In this document: positions 18,826 through 28,384 of the stretch, one piece after another
Position numbering within the stretch: position 1 is the first letter of the stretch
Layout of the letters: each line of letters starts with the position of its first letter
Assembly (NCBI GenBank): GCA_030646035.1
Contig: JAUSMY010000051.1
Coordinates: 1-60,979, forward strand
Origin: Thermodesulfovibrionia bacterium
GTDB lineage: Bacteria > Nitrospirota > Thermodesulfovibrionia > UBA6902
Reading direction: 5' to 3'
DNA length: 60,979 bases
Made by a program: the position numbers and the translations under genes
Notes under the pieces: generated by a model
What the model saw: the letters and a program-made list of their open reading frames with translations, nothing else
Told to the model about the DNA's origin: nothing
The model's database searches: none

Positions 18826-18978
18826 CTAAAAAGCTTTCCTGAACTCCGCCCACCACGTTAACTGGTTCTCCATAAACAACGCCCTCTCAGGCACAAAGAA
18901 ATATATTACAGCAAGGATTATCACCGCAATAATAAAAACAATAAAGAGAATATCTTTTTTGCATTCTTCAGTCATCAT
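18826..18978 (-). CDS. Small single-pass membrane protein (50 residues)
   Basis: MMTEECKKD is followed by one long hydrophobic helix (about residues 10-30) and a short polar tail ending WWAEFRKAF. Its ATG overlaps the stop of the preceding GT39-like gene (TAATG), so translation would be coupled. This overlap and the clear membrane helix are the evidence that it is real; it is too short for most gene callers. Function unknown; a partner of the glycosyltransferase is a reasonable guess. Confidence 0.65.
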   Translation of the reverse strand: MMTEECKKDILFIVFIIAVIILAVIYFFVPERALFMENQLTWWAEFRKAF

Positions 18979-20990
18979 TATTTCCCGGTCTTTAAAAATT
19001 GCATTATCTTATAGTTATCGTCGGAAAAAACAACATTAAACTTTTCTTTTGGCCTGCCGAACCATCCGCCTATAGTTGAGAGCGCTTTTCTCTCATCATC
19101 TATCCACTCATCTTCTTTAGAGTATCGCCGGAGCAATACATAAGTCACGTTATTGTCTTTTAGTTTTCTAAGCCAGTTATTGTAGTTTTCAGATTTGATA
19201 TATGCCGTCCTGCTCGAAAATCCGCTGTTCCATAGCGGAGAGAGAAATAAAGGCTCAAAAGTATATGCAAGTACGTCGCCCTCTGAAATATTATTGCTTA
19301 TCCATATCCAGTTGCCGTACTCCTGCTTTGCGTTCAGGTCGATATTGAACGGCGCAAGACGGGCTATTGTTCTTTCATTTGCCGGCAGATTTAAGAACTC
19401 CTTTATCTTTGCAGGCATCACGCATGGTGAGTTTGCCGTCAGTGATGTATATACGGCAAGAAGTAATGCGATAATGCTGAGCAGCCTTTCTCTCTTGCTG
19501 AAGTAGTCAAGAACAAAACCGTATGATAACGCTCCGAGTGCAAGGATGAAGATCACATATCTTGTATTCCAGTTTCTCGGATGAGCCAGGAAGATTATGA
19601 TAAGCAGTATGGTGATAAAGAGCCAGTTGTACCGTTTTTTTATTATGGAGTTGATGAATATTAAAGCCAGGCTGGGAAGAAAGAGTATGAACCATATCGG
19701 CCCGAACCCGCTCAGCCTTGAATCATAAAGATAATACTCAACCCTTTCCATCCAGACATAAATCAATCCGGCTAAAGAAGATGCGTTTTGTATCACGGCA
19801 GGGGCAGGGTCTATTATCCCTTTATAAAGCCCCTTAAAGATCGTTTTGCCAAAGACCGCTATCTCCATGGGATATACCGGGTTGCCGTAAAGCAGCCAGT
19901 TCTTAATGAACCAATAGCCTCCTATTAAAAGAAGCGGGATGAAGAAGTAGAGAATGTAAGGCCCAAGGCTGTGTCTTAATATATTATTCTTCAGCGATGA
20001 ACCCGTTGCATAAACCTTACGCCTGTGCTTTATAATCTCCTGCACGATTATTGCCAATGAGAACAGAATTGCAAATAAAGGGCCTGAACCTTTTGAGCCC
20101 AGGAGTATCCCGGCGGAAATGCCGGCCATAAGTATGGGGATCTTCCTGTCAGGCTGTCTTTCGATATTTAATAATTTGATATGAAAATCATGATTTTCAT
20201 ACAGCAGAAAATTTATGGTGACCAGCAGGAGAACTGACACCGCAATATCAATATAGTTTGTTGTAGATTGCATAATTATAATGGGTGTGAAGAAGAACAG
20301 GAATGACGAATAGAGCGCGTATCTTTCATTTATCTTCAGCTTCGTGGCAATACTGTATGTTGTGATGACCCCGATCAACGTAAACGGCAGCTGGCTGAGG
20401 TCTGTGATCACATCGCTTTTTAGAAATATGACGTTCCAGAGAAAGATCAGCTCCATGTTTTTGGGGAATATGTTGATGAAGGTGTCGATCATGAAGTTGG
20501 CAGGGTTTTCAATGATAGCTCCGCTCTGCAGGATATGGCCTACTATAGGAAGGTGGTACCAGAGAGCATCCCATGTATATGAAGGGAAGAGATAGCCGAT
20601 AAATATCAACCAGCAGACGTTTATTATTACGAGAGCAAATAAAATAAATAATATAAAGTCTGATTTGATGGTTCTGAAAAAACCGGCAGTTTTATCTTTA
20701 AATTCTCCCGCAGCGTTCTTTAAATAAGAACTCTTATTATTAAAGAATGACAATGATAGAACCGCCATCGATATGCTGATGTTTATTGCAAAAAGCGGAT
20801 CCGCATAAAGTTTATTAAAGATGATGCCGAGTGCCAGTTCAGTTGCTATGATCTGCGCAAGGCCGAGTATGAATGTTCCGATAAGCCTGTCGATGAATGA
20901 AAGAGAAAATCTTTTGCTGAAGAGGAATAGATACCAGGAAGAGAAAAGCAGAATATTAATAATTACATATTTAATGACAAGGATATTCAT
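18978..20990 (-). CDS. GT39-like polytopic membrane protein (ArnT/PMT-type glycosyltransferase)
   Basis: 670 residues with about a dozen hydrophobic helices spread over the first 500, then a soluble C-terminal domain of roughly 120 residues. GYLFPSYTWDALWYHLPIVG, with acidic and His residues in the first periplasmic loop, resembles the catalytic loop of GT-C lipid-sugar-dependent transferases. No lipid donor can be deduced. It lies downstream of the TPR, beta-barrel and GT2 genes on the same strand, consistent with cell-surface glycan assembly, and its stop codon overlaps the start of a 50-residue membrane protein. Confidence 0.7.
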   Translation of the reverse strand: MNILVIKYVIINILLFSSWYLFLFSKRFSLSFIDRLIGTFILGLAQIIATELALGIIFNKLYADPLFAINISISMAVLSLSFFNNKSSYLKNAAGEFKDKTAGFFRTIKSDFILFILFALVIINVCWLIFIGYLFPSYTWDALWYHLPIVGHILQSGAIIENPANFMIDTFINIFPKNMELIFLWNVIFLKSDVITDLSQLPFTLIGVITTYSIATKLKINERYALYSSFLFFFTPIIIMQSTTNYIDIAVSVLLLVTINFLLYENHDFHIKLLNIERQPDRKIPILMAGISAGILLGSKGSGPLFAILFSLAIIVQEIIKHRRKVYATGSSLKNNILRHSLGPYILYFFIPLLLIGGYWFIKNWLLYGNPVYPMEIAVFGKTIFKGLYKGIIDPAPAVIQNASSLAGLIYVWMERVEYYLYDSRLSGFGPIWFILFLPSLALIFINSIIKKRYNWLFITILLIIIFLAHPRNWNTRYVIFILALGALSYGFVLDYFSKRERLLSIIALLLAVYTSLTANSPCVMPAKIKEFLNLPANERTIARLAPFNIDLNAKQEYGNWIWISNNISEGDVLAYTFEPLFLSPLWNSGFSSRTAYIKSENYNNWLRKLKDNNVTYVLLRRYSKEDEWIDDERKALSTIGGWFGRPKEKFNVVFSDDNYKIMQFLKTGK

Positions 20991-21019
20991 GATTCAAAGT
21001 ATTATATAGCTCTTTCTGC

Positions 21020-21637
21020 TCAGCCCTTGCCGGTCAGCTTATTCAGGAATATCTCGATGAAGTTGGGGTCGGTTATATCGTGGTATATCTTAAACTCTTC
21101 ATCTGCCCTGTCCTTCATCCCCCATTCTTCATAAATAAGGCCTATATCATAATGGGCATACGGATGTTTAGGGTCTGCCGCCAATACTTTATTATATACA
21201 TCAAGAGCCTTTTCAAGATCGCCTTTTTGTCTGTATATGTATCCCATGTCATATAAGGCATAAACGTTATCAGGGTCTAGCATAAGGGCTTTTTCATATT
21301 GTTTAAGAGCCTTATCATAAAGTTTCTCTTCCCGGTAGACATATCCGAGGTCATAATTAGCATCAGGATGTTCCGGGAATATCTCCAACAGTTTTTCATA
21401 AGTCCTTTCGGCATTATCAAAGTCTTTTTTGTCTTTATACATCAGCCCTAATTGATAGTGGGCATAGGCGTCGTCAGGGTTTGCCAGGACCGCCTTTGAG
21501 TAGCTTTCAACGGCTTTAACATCCTGTTTTATCGCCTGATAAAAGAGCGCGGCCAGTGTATATCTTTGCCTGAGAGTATAAAGAAGCATTACCAGGAGGA
21601 GAAGGCTTATTAATAAAAGCAAAAGAGCCTTTTTCAT
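21020..21637 (-). CDS. Membrane-anchored TPR-repeat protein
   Basis: 205 residues. A hydrophobic N-terminal helix (about 3-23) anchors the protein, followed by four consecutive 34-residue tetratricopeptide repeats with the spacing of A/Y-x-x-G/Y motifs: AHYQLGLMYKDKKDFDNAE, ANYDLGYVYREEKLYDKAL, ALYDMGYIYRQKGDLEKAL and AHYDIGLIYEEWGMKDRAD. TPR proteins scaffold complexes; next to glycosyltransferases and an outer-membrane protein it may organise polysaccharide assembly or export. It lies between the barrel gene's terminator and the GT39-like gene, so it probably has its own promoter. Confidence 0.85.
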   Translation of the reverse strand: MKKALLLLLISLLLLVMLLYTLRQRYTLAALFYQAIKQDVKAVESYSKAVLANPDDAYAHYQLGLMYKDKKDFDNAERTYEKLLEIFPEHPDANYDLGYVYREEKLYDKALKQYEKALMLDPDNVYALYDMGYIYRQKGDLEKALDVYNKVLAADPKHPYAHYDIGLIYEEWGMKDRADEEFKIYHDITDPNFIEIFLNKLTGKG

Positions 21638-21677
21638 ATCGTTTTCAGTTTTAACAATAAAGGGAGCAGATAATATA

Positions 21678-21724
21678 AAAAATAATCTCCCGGGGATTTA
21701 ACATATGTGAAGCCCCGGGAGATT
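21678..21724 (-). terminator. Rho-independent terminator of the beta-barrel protein gene
   Basis: A perfect 12-bp stem AATCTCCCGGGG (21684-21695) / CCCCGGGAGATT (21713-21724), followed on the minus strand by ATTTTTTATATTA. It lies 31 bp after the stop of the minus-strand outer-membrane protein gene. Confidence 0.9.
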
Positions 21725-21754
21725 GGAATTGATTAAGCTGATACAGGTACGATC

Positions 21755-22765
21755 TTAGTGCATGTAAACCAATGCCAGGCTGAAAGTCTTGCCTTGTCCG
21801 GCATTCTTGGTCCTGAATATATCAACACCGCTGACGTCCTGATTGTAAGTAAAGACCGTCTGCCAAGTACCATTAAGCATCGCTTTGGGGAAGGTGTACG
21901 CCATGCCGACGCCTAAATTAAGCACATCCTGCTCAAGGCCTAAAGTATCCTTGAAAAGCTTGTATTCTTCATCACTATTAATTCCATAAGGTGCCGCAGC
22001 TACAAGAAGTTCTTGCGAAGCTGATGCATTTCCTACTGCTTTTGTGTATTCAACGCTGCCTCTTAATTCAAGATTGTGCGGGAGTGCATAACCGCCTCCT
22101 ATAAAGACCTTGACCTGGTCAGATGGCTTAAAACTGTAATCTGCACTGCTGTCCACGCCAGGTGGATATATGTCAATATTATTATCGTTTTCGAAGCGGT
22201 ACTTATATCCGACATTGAAGAGAATATAACCCTTTCCTATGCCTTTGCCGAACATGATATCTAAAGTTGTATTATATTGGCCGTCGCCATTGCTGAGATA
22301 TGAGAAAGGGTAACCATACTCATATGCCTCGGGTATCTTAACAGTTCCCTGAAGAGAGCATAGAGTTCCTGTTCCAAAGAGGTTCTGTGTCAGGTTGTAT
22401 CTTAATCCGAGGTCAATGTCGCCAATGCCGCTGGGGCCGTTTTCCTGGGCATACACGAGAGTATCATTTGATCTTGGAGTTTTCCATGCAAAGGAAGCAA
22501 AAACGGTTAATGGATCGATAATTCCGTACTCACCGTAATAGGAAAGATCTGTTGAAGTGAATTTTGCAGAAGGAACTCTTTCAACGACATCATTTCCTTC
22601 ATGCTGTACAGTAGAGTAGAGATTTTTTGATTCATAATAGCTGGCTGTTACCTGGTGGTATGAGTGGCCTTTTGCCTGGGTCCAGGCTGAGTAGGCTTCT
22701 CCGCTTGTCAGCAGGCTTACGGCAATCATAATAAGTAAAAAACCTTTTAATTTTTTGATCTTCAT
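21755..22765 (-). CDS. Putative outer-membrane beta-barrel protein
   Basis: 336 residues with start at 22765, preceded by GGGGGGAT and followed by a signal peptide (FLLIMIAVSLLTSGEAYSA). The mature protein shows alternating short hydrophobic strands and Asn/Gly/Tyr-rich turns, for example FSLALVYMH at the C-terminus, the pattern of a transporter-type outer-membrane barrel. No specific family is recognisable. It is 72 bp downstream of the membrane GT2 gene and ends at a strong terminator, so it may form or serve an export pore for the GT2 product; that is inference. Confidence 0.7.
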   Translation of the reverse strand: MKIKKLKGFLLIMIAVSLLTSGEAYSAWTQAKGHSYHQVTASYYESKNLYSTVQHEGNDVVERVPSAKFTSTDLSYYGEYGIIDPLTVFASFAWKTPRSNDTLVYAQENGPSGIGDIDLGLRYNLTQNLFGTGTLCSLQGTVKIPEAYEYGYPFSYLSNGDGQYNTTLDIMFGKGIGKGYILFNVGYKYRFENDNNIDIYPPGVDSSADYSFKPSDQVKVFIGGGYALPHNLELRGSVEYTKAVGNASASQELLVAAAPYGINSDEEYKLFKDTLGLEQDVLNLGVGMAYTFPKAMLNGTWQTVFTYNQDVSGVDIFRTKNAGQGKTFSLALVYMH

Positions 22766-22837
22766 TAATATCCCCCCCGTGAAAGAATTTACCATTATAA
22801 AATAATCAAAATAAATATTACAATAATTAATGTGATG

Positions 22838-24352
22838 TTATATTGCCAGCACCTCTTTCCTGTCATCCTTTGTATCGCAAAAGGCTTTGTTCAAAGGCAA
22901 ACGACTCCATACTACCTGTAAAATAGATAAAAAGGCAACATAAAGATATCCCATCTGAAAGATCATAAGAAAAGGAATGGAAATATAGATCTTGTTAATG
23001 TAAGCAAAATATATGTTGAATGTGAAATATATCCCCAGAAGAAGTTCAAATATAAAAAGCAGGCTTAAATTGACCCTGTATTTTTTATTGGCCCACCTGT
23101 CTTTTTTATCTTCTATCATATACTTGGGAGTTCTTTTGAATTCCGTCTCTTTATTGAAGATGGCCTCTAATACCGCTTTTGAGTTATTGACGGAAAGCCC
23201 GATACCAAGGGACATCAACATAGGGAGATATATCAATCTCGACTTCCAGTCCTTGTATGCCTCTCTTTGTGAACATATATAAAAAAAGGATATGCCGACT
23301 GTTGCTACAAAGAGAAACGGCACATCGGTTACAAGCATCTTGAACCATCCTAAATTTATCCTTGCAACCATGGATGGATACATCAATATGGAGAGCACAA
23401 GCATAAGCAGGTAAGAGAAATTATTTGTAAGATGAAAAAATGCCTCAACCTTTACCTTTAAAGGCAGGTCGCTTCTGAGTATCTGCGGCAGCAGTTTTTT
23501 TGCAGTTTGAATAGAGCCCTTGGCCCATCTGTGCTGCTGGCTTTTAAAGCCGTTGATCTCAACAGGGATCTCTGAAGGAGAGACCTCATCTTTTAAAAAT
23601 ATAAATTTCCACCCAGCTAACTGGGCCCTGTAGCTCAGGTCCAGGTCTTCAGTAAGGGTATCGTGCTGCCATCCGCCTGCAGAATCTATCGCCTCTTTTC
23701 TCCATATTCCTCCGGTACCGTTAAAATTAAAGAACCTGCCGGACCAGTTCCTTGCAGCATGTTCAATAACAAAGTGGCCGTCAAGCATCATTGCCTCGAT
23801 GCGTGAAAGAAAAGAATATTTCCTGTTCAGATAAGTCCATCTGGTCTGCACCATTCCAACAGACTTGTCGGAAAAATAATGGATCGTCTTCATCAGCATA
23901 TCGCTTTGCGGTACAAAATCAGCGTCATATACTGCGATGTATTCGCCCTTTGCAGTCTTTAGGCCCTCAGCCAATGCTCCGGCCTTAAACCCGTTTCTAT
24001 TCTCTCGATGTATATAGCTGATGTCATAACCTTTTTCCTTAAAATCATTGACACATTTCTCTGCTATCTCTCTTGTTTCATCGGTAGAATCGTCAAGCAC
24101 CTGGATATCCAGCAGTTCTCTCGGGTAATCCATGCCGCATGAAGCGGTGATCAGCCGCCTGACGACATACATCTCATTATAGACAGGGAGTTGGATAGTG
24201 ACTCTCGGAAGGCTGTCTAATTTGTTTTTCAGAACAGGCCTGTTTTTCTTATGCTTGTAATATAAATAGATCATATAATAACGGTGTGACGCATAAATGA
24301 ATACCGTCATTAATATTAAAAAGTATATTGTTAAGAATAGATAGAGAAGCAT
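22838..24352 (-). CDS. Processive family-2 membrane glycosyltransferase (cellulose-synthase-like)
   Basis: 504 residues with an N-terminal transmembrane helix, a GT2 domain and four or five C-terminal helices. All catalytic motifs are present: VLDDSTDETREIAE (nucleotide Asp), AVYDADFVPQSD (DxD), TLTEDLDLSYR (base, TED) and QQHRWAKGS (QxxRW), the hallmark of processive beta-glycan synthases. The polymer is unknown; related proteins make glucans, mannans or hyaluronan-like chains. It is the first gene of the minus-strand envelope cluster and is divergent from the arsR-type gene; the 183-bp gap between them is AT-rich and should hold both promoters. Confidence 0.9.
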   Translation of the reverse strand: MLLYLFLTIYFLILMTVFIYASHRYYMIYLYYKHKKNRPVLKNKLDSLPRVTIQLPVYNEMYVVRRLITASCGMDYPRELLDIQVLDDSTDETREIAEKCVNDFKEKGYDISYIHRENRNGFKAGALAEGLKTAKGEYIAVYDADFVPQSDMLMKTIHYFSDKSVGMVQTRWTYLNRKYSFLSRIEAMMLDGHFVIEHAARNWSGRFFNFNGTGGIWRKEAIDSAGGWQHDTLTEDLDLSYRAQLAGWKFIFLKDEVSPSEIPVEINGFKSQQHRWAKGSIQTAKKLLPQILRSDLPLKVKVEAFFHLTNNFSYLLMLVLSILMYPSMVARINLGWFKMLVTDVPFLFVATVGISFFYICSQREAYKDWKSRLIYLPMLMSLGIGLSVNNSKAVLEAIFNKETEFKRTPKYMIEDKKDRWANKKYRVNLSLLFIFELLLGIYFTFNIYFAYINKIYISIPFLMIFQMGYLYVAFLSILQVVWSRLPLNKAFCDTKDDRKEVLAI

Positions 24353-24535
24353 TTTTTAAATTATATTATTTATAGATGATAGTAAAATATTAGAAAGAAA
24401 TAATTGTCGCAATTATAACACAGCGGATTTTTTCTAATCAATTTAATATCAAGAATAATTATTAAAGACCGGTCATATGTGTTTATTTGTGCAATTATGC
24501 TTGATTTTGTTTTTAAAGACCATTATAGTTAAAAA

Positions 24536-24868
24536 ATGGAAACGGCTGATGATTCTTATTTAAAATCCTCGATAAAGTGGACAGTTATTCTGAAGACGCT
24601 TGCAGATGAAACAAGGCTTCAGATCATCCATGTGCTCTTAAACGGCGAAGCGTCTGTCCAGGACATAGCAACGTCTCTCGATATCAAGGTCTATAATGTT
24701 TCCAAGCATTTAAAAATCCTTGAATCATGCGGCCTGGTGAAAAAACGAAAAGAAGGCACACAGCGAATATACGGGATCACGGACAGGCTTATGAGCCGTT
24801 TGTCTGAAGATAAGCAGGTCCTTGACCTCGGCTGCTGTAAATTCTTATTTACAGGTTTGAAGAAGTAA
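24536..24868 (+). CDS. ArsR/SmtB-family transcriptional regulator
   Basis: 110-residue winged-helix protein. LKTLADETRLQIIHVLLNGE and VQDIATSLDIKVYNVSKHLK, followed by GLVKKRKEGTQRIY, are the typical ArsR helix-turn-helix and wing. The usual CVC metal site in the recognition region is absent (VYNVSKH); two adjacent cysteines occur near the C-terminus (LGCCKF), so the signal sensed is unclear. It is followed by a molybdoenzyme gene on the same strand 107 bp later, which it may control. Confidence 0.92.
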   Translation: METADDSYLKSSIKWTVILKTLADETRLQIIHVLLNGEASVQDIATSLDIKVYNVSKHLKILESCGLVKKRKEGTQRIYGITDRLMSRLSEDKQVLDLGCCKFLFTGLKK

Positions 24869-24975
24869 TTAATTATCCCCTCTTATTAACTGCTATAAAT
24901 ATATCTCTTTCCGCTGCGTATATATTTTCTGAAGAGCAATTTGTCTTTTGAAGGGCGTTAAGTTAAATTAGGTCT

Positions 24976-27900
24976 ATGGCAAGACTGAGAAGAAGATACG
25001 GCATGTTGATTAACCTGAACAAATGTATCGGGTGCTATGCATGCCAGGTTGCCTGCAAACTGGAACATAAAGTGCCTTTCGGAGCATTCCGCTGCAGGGT
25101 TGAGACGTATAAAACCGGTAACTTCCCTGATCTGAAAAAAATCTTTATCCCCCGGCTATGCAACCATTGTAGTAACCCTCCCTGTATAAATGTGTGTTCG
25201 GAAAAGGCGCTCACAAAAAATAGTGACGGGGTTGTGGTATTTAATAAAGAGCTCTGCGTTAACTGTCAGCAATGTTATGAGAAATGTCCATATAATGCGA
25301 TCGATACGAATTCAGGCGAGCCTCAGAAATGCGATTTCTGTTATGAAAGGCTGGAAGCCGGAGAGATCCCTGTCTGCGTTAAAAGCTGCATGGGCAAGGC
25401 CATATTATTCGGCGACCTGAAAGACGGCAGAAGCGAGATATCAAAGGTTCTTAAAGAAAAAAGCCTCTTTGTTATAAAAGCTGAGGAAAAGACAGGGCCT
25501 TCGGTCTTTTACCTGTATAAAGGCGAGACAGGCTTTACTCCTTTAATGCCTTATGAATTAGACGAAAAAAGCATCTCTTCCAATGCGGGATCAAAGCAGG
25601 AGGCTCGTCAACCAAGGACATCTTTAAATCTTATAAACACCGCTGATGTCATGTGCCCTTCAGAATGCGGCATCTCTGTAGAAGTGCAGGACGGGGTTGC
25701 AAAGAAGATCTATGGTAATCCTCATTCACTCATAAATAACGGGACGCTCTGCGCAAAAGGGGCTTCCGGCCTGCAGCTTACATACTCTCCTCACAGGATA
25801 AAGACCCCTCTAATGAGAACAGGAGAGAGAGGTGAGGATAAATGGAAAGAGATCTCCTGGGATGAGGCATGCAGCATTATAGCGAAAAAACTGATCAGCT
25901 TTAAACGGGAGCATGGGCCTGAATCTGTCTTTCTGGATGTCGGCGATGTGACCGACCGTGAAGCATTTTACCGGTTGTTTCACGCATTCGGCACTCCGAA
26001 CACGTTCGACCACGGAAGCGTATGTGACCCCAACCGTAAATGGGGACAGGGCATCATGCTTGGCGATGAGAGGCCCCTGCCTGATCTTCAAAGGCCGTTT
26101 CTGATTCGAGGTGATGATAATAAAACCTGTCTGAAGTATGAATATGATACAAAGCTTATGCTGAGTATCGGCTCCAACCCGTTTGTCGCTACAAGATTCA
26201 ACTATATGTCAAACGGCATTCCCGGGGCCAAAGAGGGGAACGGCTGTAAATATATTGTTATTGATCCTGCCCATACCAGCTCTGCTTCAAAGGCTGATAT
26301 CTGGCTCCCTATCCTTCCGGGCGCAGACGCCGCACTGCTTGCAGGCATGCTTTACTTCATAATCAAACAGGACGACCCTTCAGATAAGGAAAGAAGGTAC
26401 ATGGATCATGAGTTCATTGAAAAATATACGATAGGATGGAATGATTTCAGGTACGCATTTCTCCTTCAGTCTGAAATTGTCGACCCTTCAAATGGCCATA
26501 AGTTTTTTACTTTGGAATGGACAGAAGAAAAGACAGGCATAACAAAGGGGAAAATAGAGCAGGTTGCTCACCTTTTAGGTATTACAAAACCCGCTGCTAT
26601 TGAGATAGGCATGCACGGAACCGCCCATCATACAAACGGCGATGTGACTTCCATAGTTATGTCAGCCCTGTGCCTTATAACAGGGAACATGGATGTTCCG
26701 GGAGGGGTTGTCTTCATAGATTCACAGAAGGTAAAGAGAGGAAATAAGACTACGGGTAAGGCATTTTTAAATAAAGAAGCGGTCAGGAATATTAACGGCA
26801 AAGATGTCACAGGCATGCTTTCAGAATTAAAAAAAGATCTGTACGGAGATTATCCTGCTGCCTGTAAGGGAGTTGTGACCGACCTGCCTAAAAATATCAG
26901 AGAAGGCGTCAGGCTTAAGCACGGCCCTTTTAAGGGACATGAGTATCCTGTTAAGGCATTTGTAACAAGAGCGGGGAATCCTGTGATCAGCGCAGGCAGC
27001 ACTCCGGACTGGATAGACGCTTTAACTTCAAAAGGCGAAGACGGGGAATACAGGCTTGGGCTGATAGCCTATATTGATACTCACATAAATGTTACAGGCA
27101 AGTTCGCCGATATCGTCCTTCCGGAGGCAGGTTATCTTGAGAGGATGGGTGTGAGCAATGTCTTTACCATGAGCCCTGAGATTGCATTAAGGGATCAGGT
27201 TATCAAACCGCTTCATAATTCCAAAACAGATTTTGAGATGATGATCGCGTTATCCGAGGCGCTTATAAATAACAATGACCCGGATATCCGGGCTGAAGAC
27301 TTTGGCAGTCATTATAAAAACGAGGAAAGCTTCATAAATGAGATACTCAGCGAGGCGCCGGGTTTTTACAATATAGGCGACCCGCTCCCATATCCTGACC
27401 TGCCCGAGGGGTGTCAGATATTGGGAACACCCGATAACCCAATGGCTGTTTGGGGCAGTAAGGTAATAAAGGATGGGGCGCTTCTTACTGTTGAATGGCT
27501 CAGGAATAATAACGGGGTTGCGGTATGGCCCTCATCTTATTACAGGTATAAAAGGGCTGACGGCTCTCCTTCAGGGATATATCCGGCAACGCCGTCAAAA
27601 CGCTTTGAGTTTAAATTTGGGTACACAGAAAATATCAACAGGCGTTTTGGAACCGATCTGCCGACAACCTTTTATTGGTCAGAGCCTCAATGGAATCCGA
27701 AGAGTTTGTCATGCAAAGAGATAAGCAAAGAATATCCATTCCAGTTGATTAGCGGCAGGGTGCATCATGCAATGACCATGACAGCTATCTGCCCATATCT
27801 TGCAGAGACAGAGACAGAGTGCATGCAGCCTCTGAATGATAAACTGCAATATCATATGCCTGATATCGGCAGCTCTTCAGTTCTTTATGGTTTACCCAAT

Positions 27901-28251
27901 GATAAAGATCTATCTTTTAAGAAAGGCACAGTATCAATTCCTGTTCTTGCTATTAACACATCTGACGGGAAAGGCCTGAATTTAAGGGCCGGGGATATTG
28001 TGAGCCTTGAAAACCCTCTCGGCAAAAGGGTTAAAGGCAAGGTCTTTTTAACCGATGAGATCATGCCGGGTGTCATCAAGACCGCCTTTGGCCCGGGAGG
28101 GCAGAAGGCCTCCGGCATAGGCTTTTTCACCAATGTTTCTGATTACACGCCTAATATAAATGATCTTACAGACCCGAACAATATAAGCCCTTACACCGGG
28201 ATGCCTGGGTTTGGCGATATTATGGTAAAGGTGATAAAAGAACAACTTTAA
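24976..28251 (+). CDS. Ferredoxin-molybdopterin oxidoreductase fusion (Psr/Phs/Ttr/Arr clade)
   Basis: 1091 residues. Residues 1-180 form a DmsB/PsrB-type four-cluster ferredoxin: Cys at 17, 20, 23 and 27, then CNHCSNPPCINVC, CVNCQQCYEKC and CDFCYERLEAGEIPVCVKSC. The rest is a bis-MGD catalytic subunit. Its Fe-S motif reads D224-x2-C227-x3-C231-x27-C259, so Asp replaces the usual first Cys. FDHGSVCDPNR supplies Cys 350 as likely Mo ligand. No Tat signal is present, which suggests a cytoplasmic enzyme. Electron-transfer and catalytic subunits are normally separate genes, so this fusion is unusual. Sulfur-oxyanion, polysulfide or arsenate chemistry is possible; the substrate cannot be assigned. 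Confidence 0.88.
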   Translation: MARLRRRYGMLINLNKCIGCYACQVACKLEHKVPFGAFRCRVETYKTGNFPDLKKIFIPRLCNHCSNPPCINVCSEKALTKNSDGVVVFNKELCVNCQQCYEKCPYNAIDTNSGEPQKCDFCYERLEAGEIPVCVKSCMGKAILFGDLKDGRSEISKVLKEKSLFVIKAEEKTGPSVFYLYKGETGFTPLMPYELDEKSISSNAGSKQEARQPRTSLNLINTADVMCPSECGISVEVQDGVAKKIYGNPHSLINNGTLCAKGASGLQLTYSPHRIKTPLMRTGERGEDKWKEISWDEACSIIAKKLISFKREHGPESVFLDVGDVTDREAFYRLFHAFGTPNTFDHGSVCDPNRKWGQGIMLGDERPLPDLQRPFLIRGDDNKTCLKYEYDTKLMLSIGSNPFVATRFNYMSNGIPGAKEGNGCKYIVIDPAHTSSASKADIWLPILPGADAALLAGMLYFIIKQDDPSDKERRYMDHEFIEKYTIGWNDFRYAFLLQSEIVDPSNGHKFFTLEWTEEKTGITKGKIEQVAHLLGITKPAAIEIGMHGTAHHTNGDVTSIVMSALCLITGNMDVPGGVVFIDSQKVKRGNKTTGKAFLNKEAVRNINGKDVTGMLSELKKDLYGDYPAACKGVVTDLPKNIREGVRLKHGPFKGHEYPVKAFVTRAGNPVISAGSTPDWIDALTSKGEDGEYRLGLIAYIDTHINVTGKFADIVLPEAGYLERMGVSNVFTMSPEIALRDQVIKPLHNSKTDFEMMIALSEALINNNDPDIRAEDFGSHYKNEESFINEILSEAPGFYNIGDPLPYPDLPEGCQILGTPDNPMAVWGSKVIKDGALLTVEWLRNNNGVAVWPSSYYRYKRADGSPSGIYPATPSKRFEFKFGYTENINRRFGTDLPTTFYWSEPQWNPKSLSCKEISKEYPFQLISGRVHHAMTMTAICPYLAETETECMQPLNDKLQYHMPDIGSSSVLYGLPNDKDLSFKKGTVSIPVLAINTSDGKGLNLRAGDIVSLENPLGKRVKGKVFLTDEIMPGVIKTAFGPGGQKASGIGFFTNVSDYTPNINDLTDPNNISPYTGMPGFGDIMVKVIKEQL

Positions 28252-28298
28252 TATTTTAGTTAAGTGTCTTGCAATGTCTTATGATTATGCGCTTCTCC

Positions 28299-28327
28299 TT
28301 GACAAAACAGCTTTTTCTTTGAAATAC
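28299..28327 (+). promoter_or_regulatory. Candidate sigma-70 promoter for the ABC ATPase gene
   Basis: A consensus -35 TTGACA (28299-28304) lies 17 bp before AAATAC, a poor -10, about 60 bp upstream of the TTG start. Only the -35 element is persuasive. Confidence 0.35.
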
Positions 28328-28384
28328 TTAATACTTGCTACCCCTCGCAAATTATTTATTATTAATAATCCGGAGGCCTGAGGA

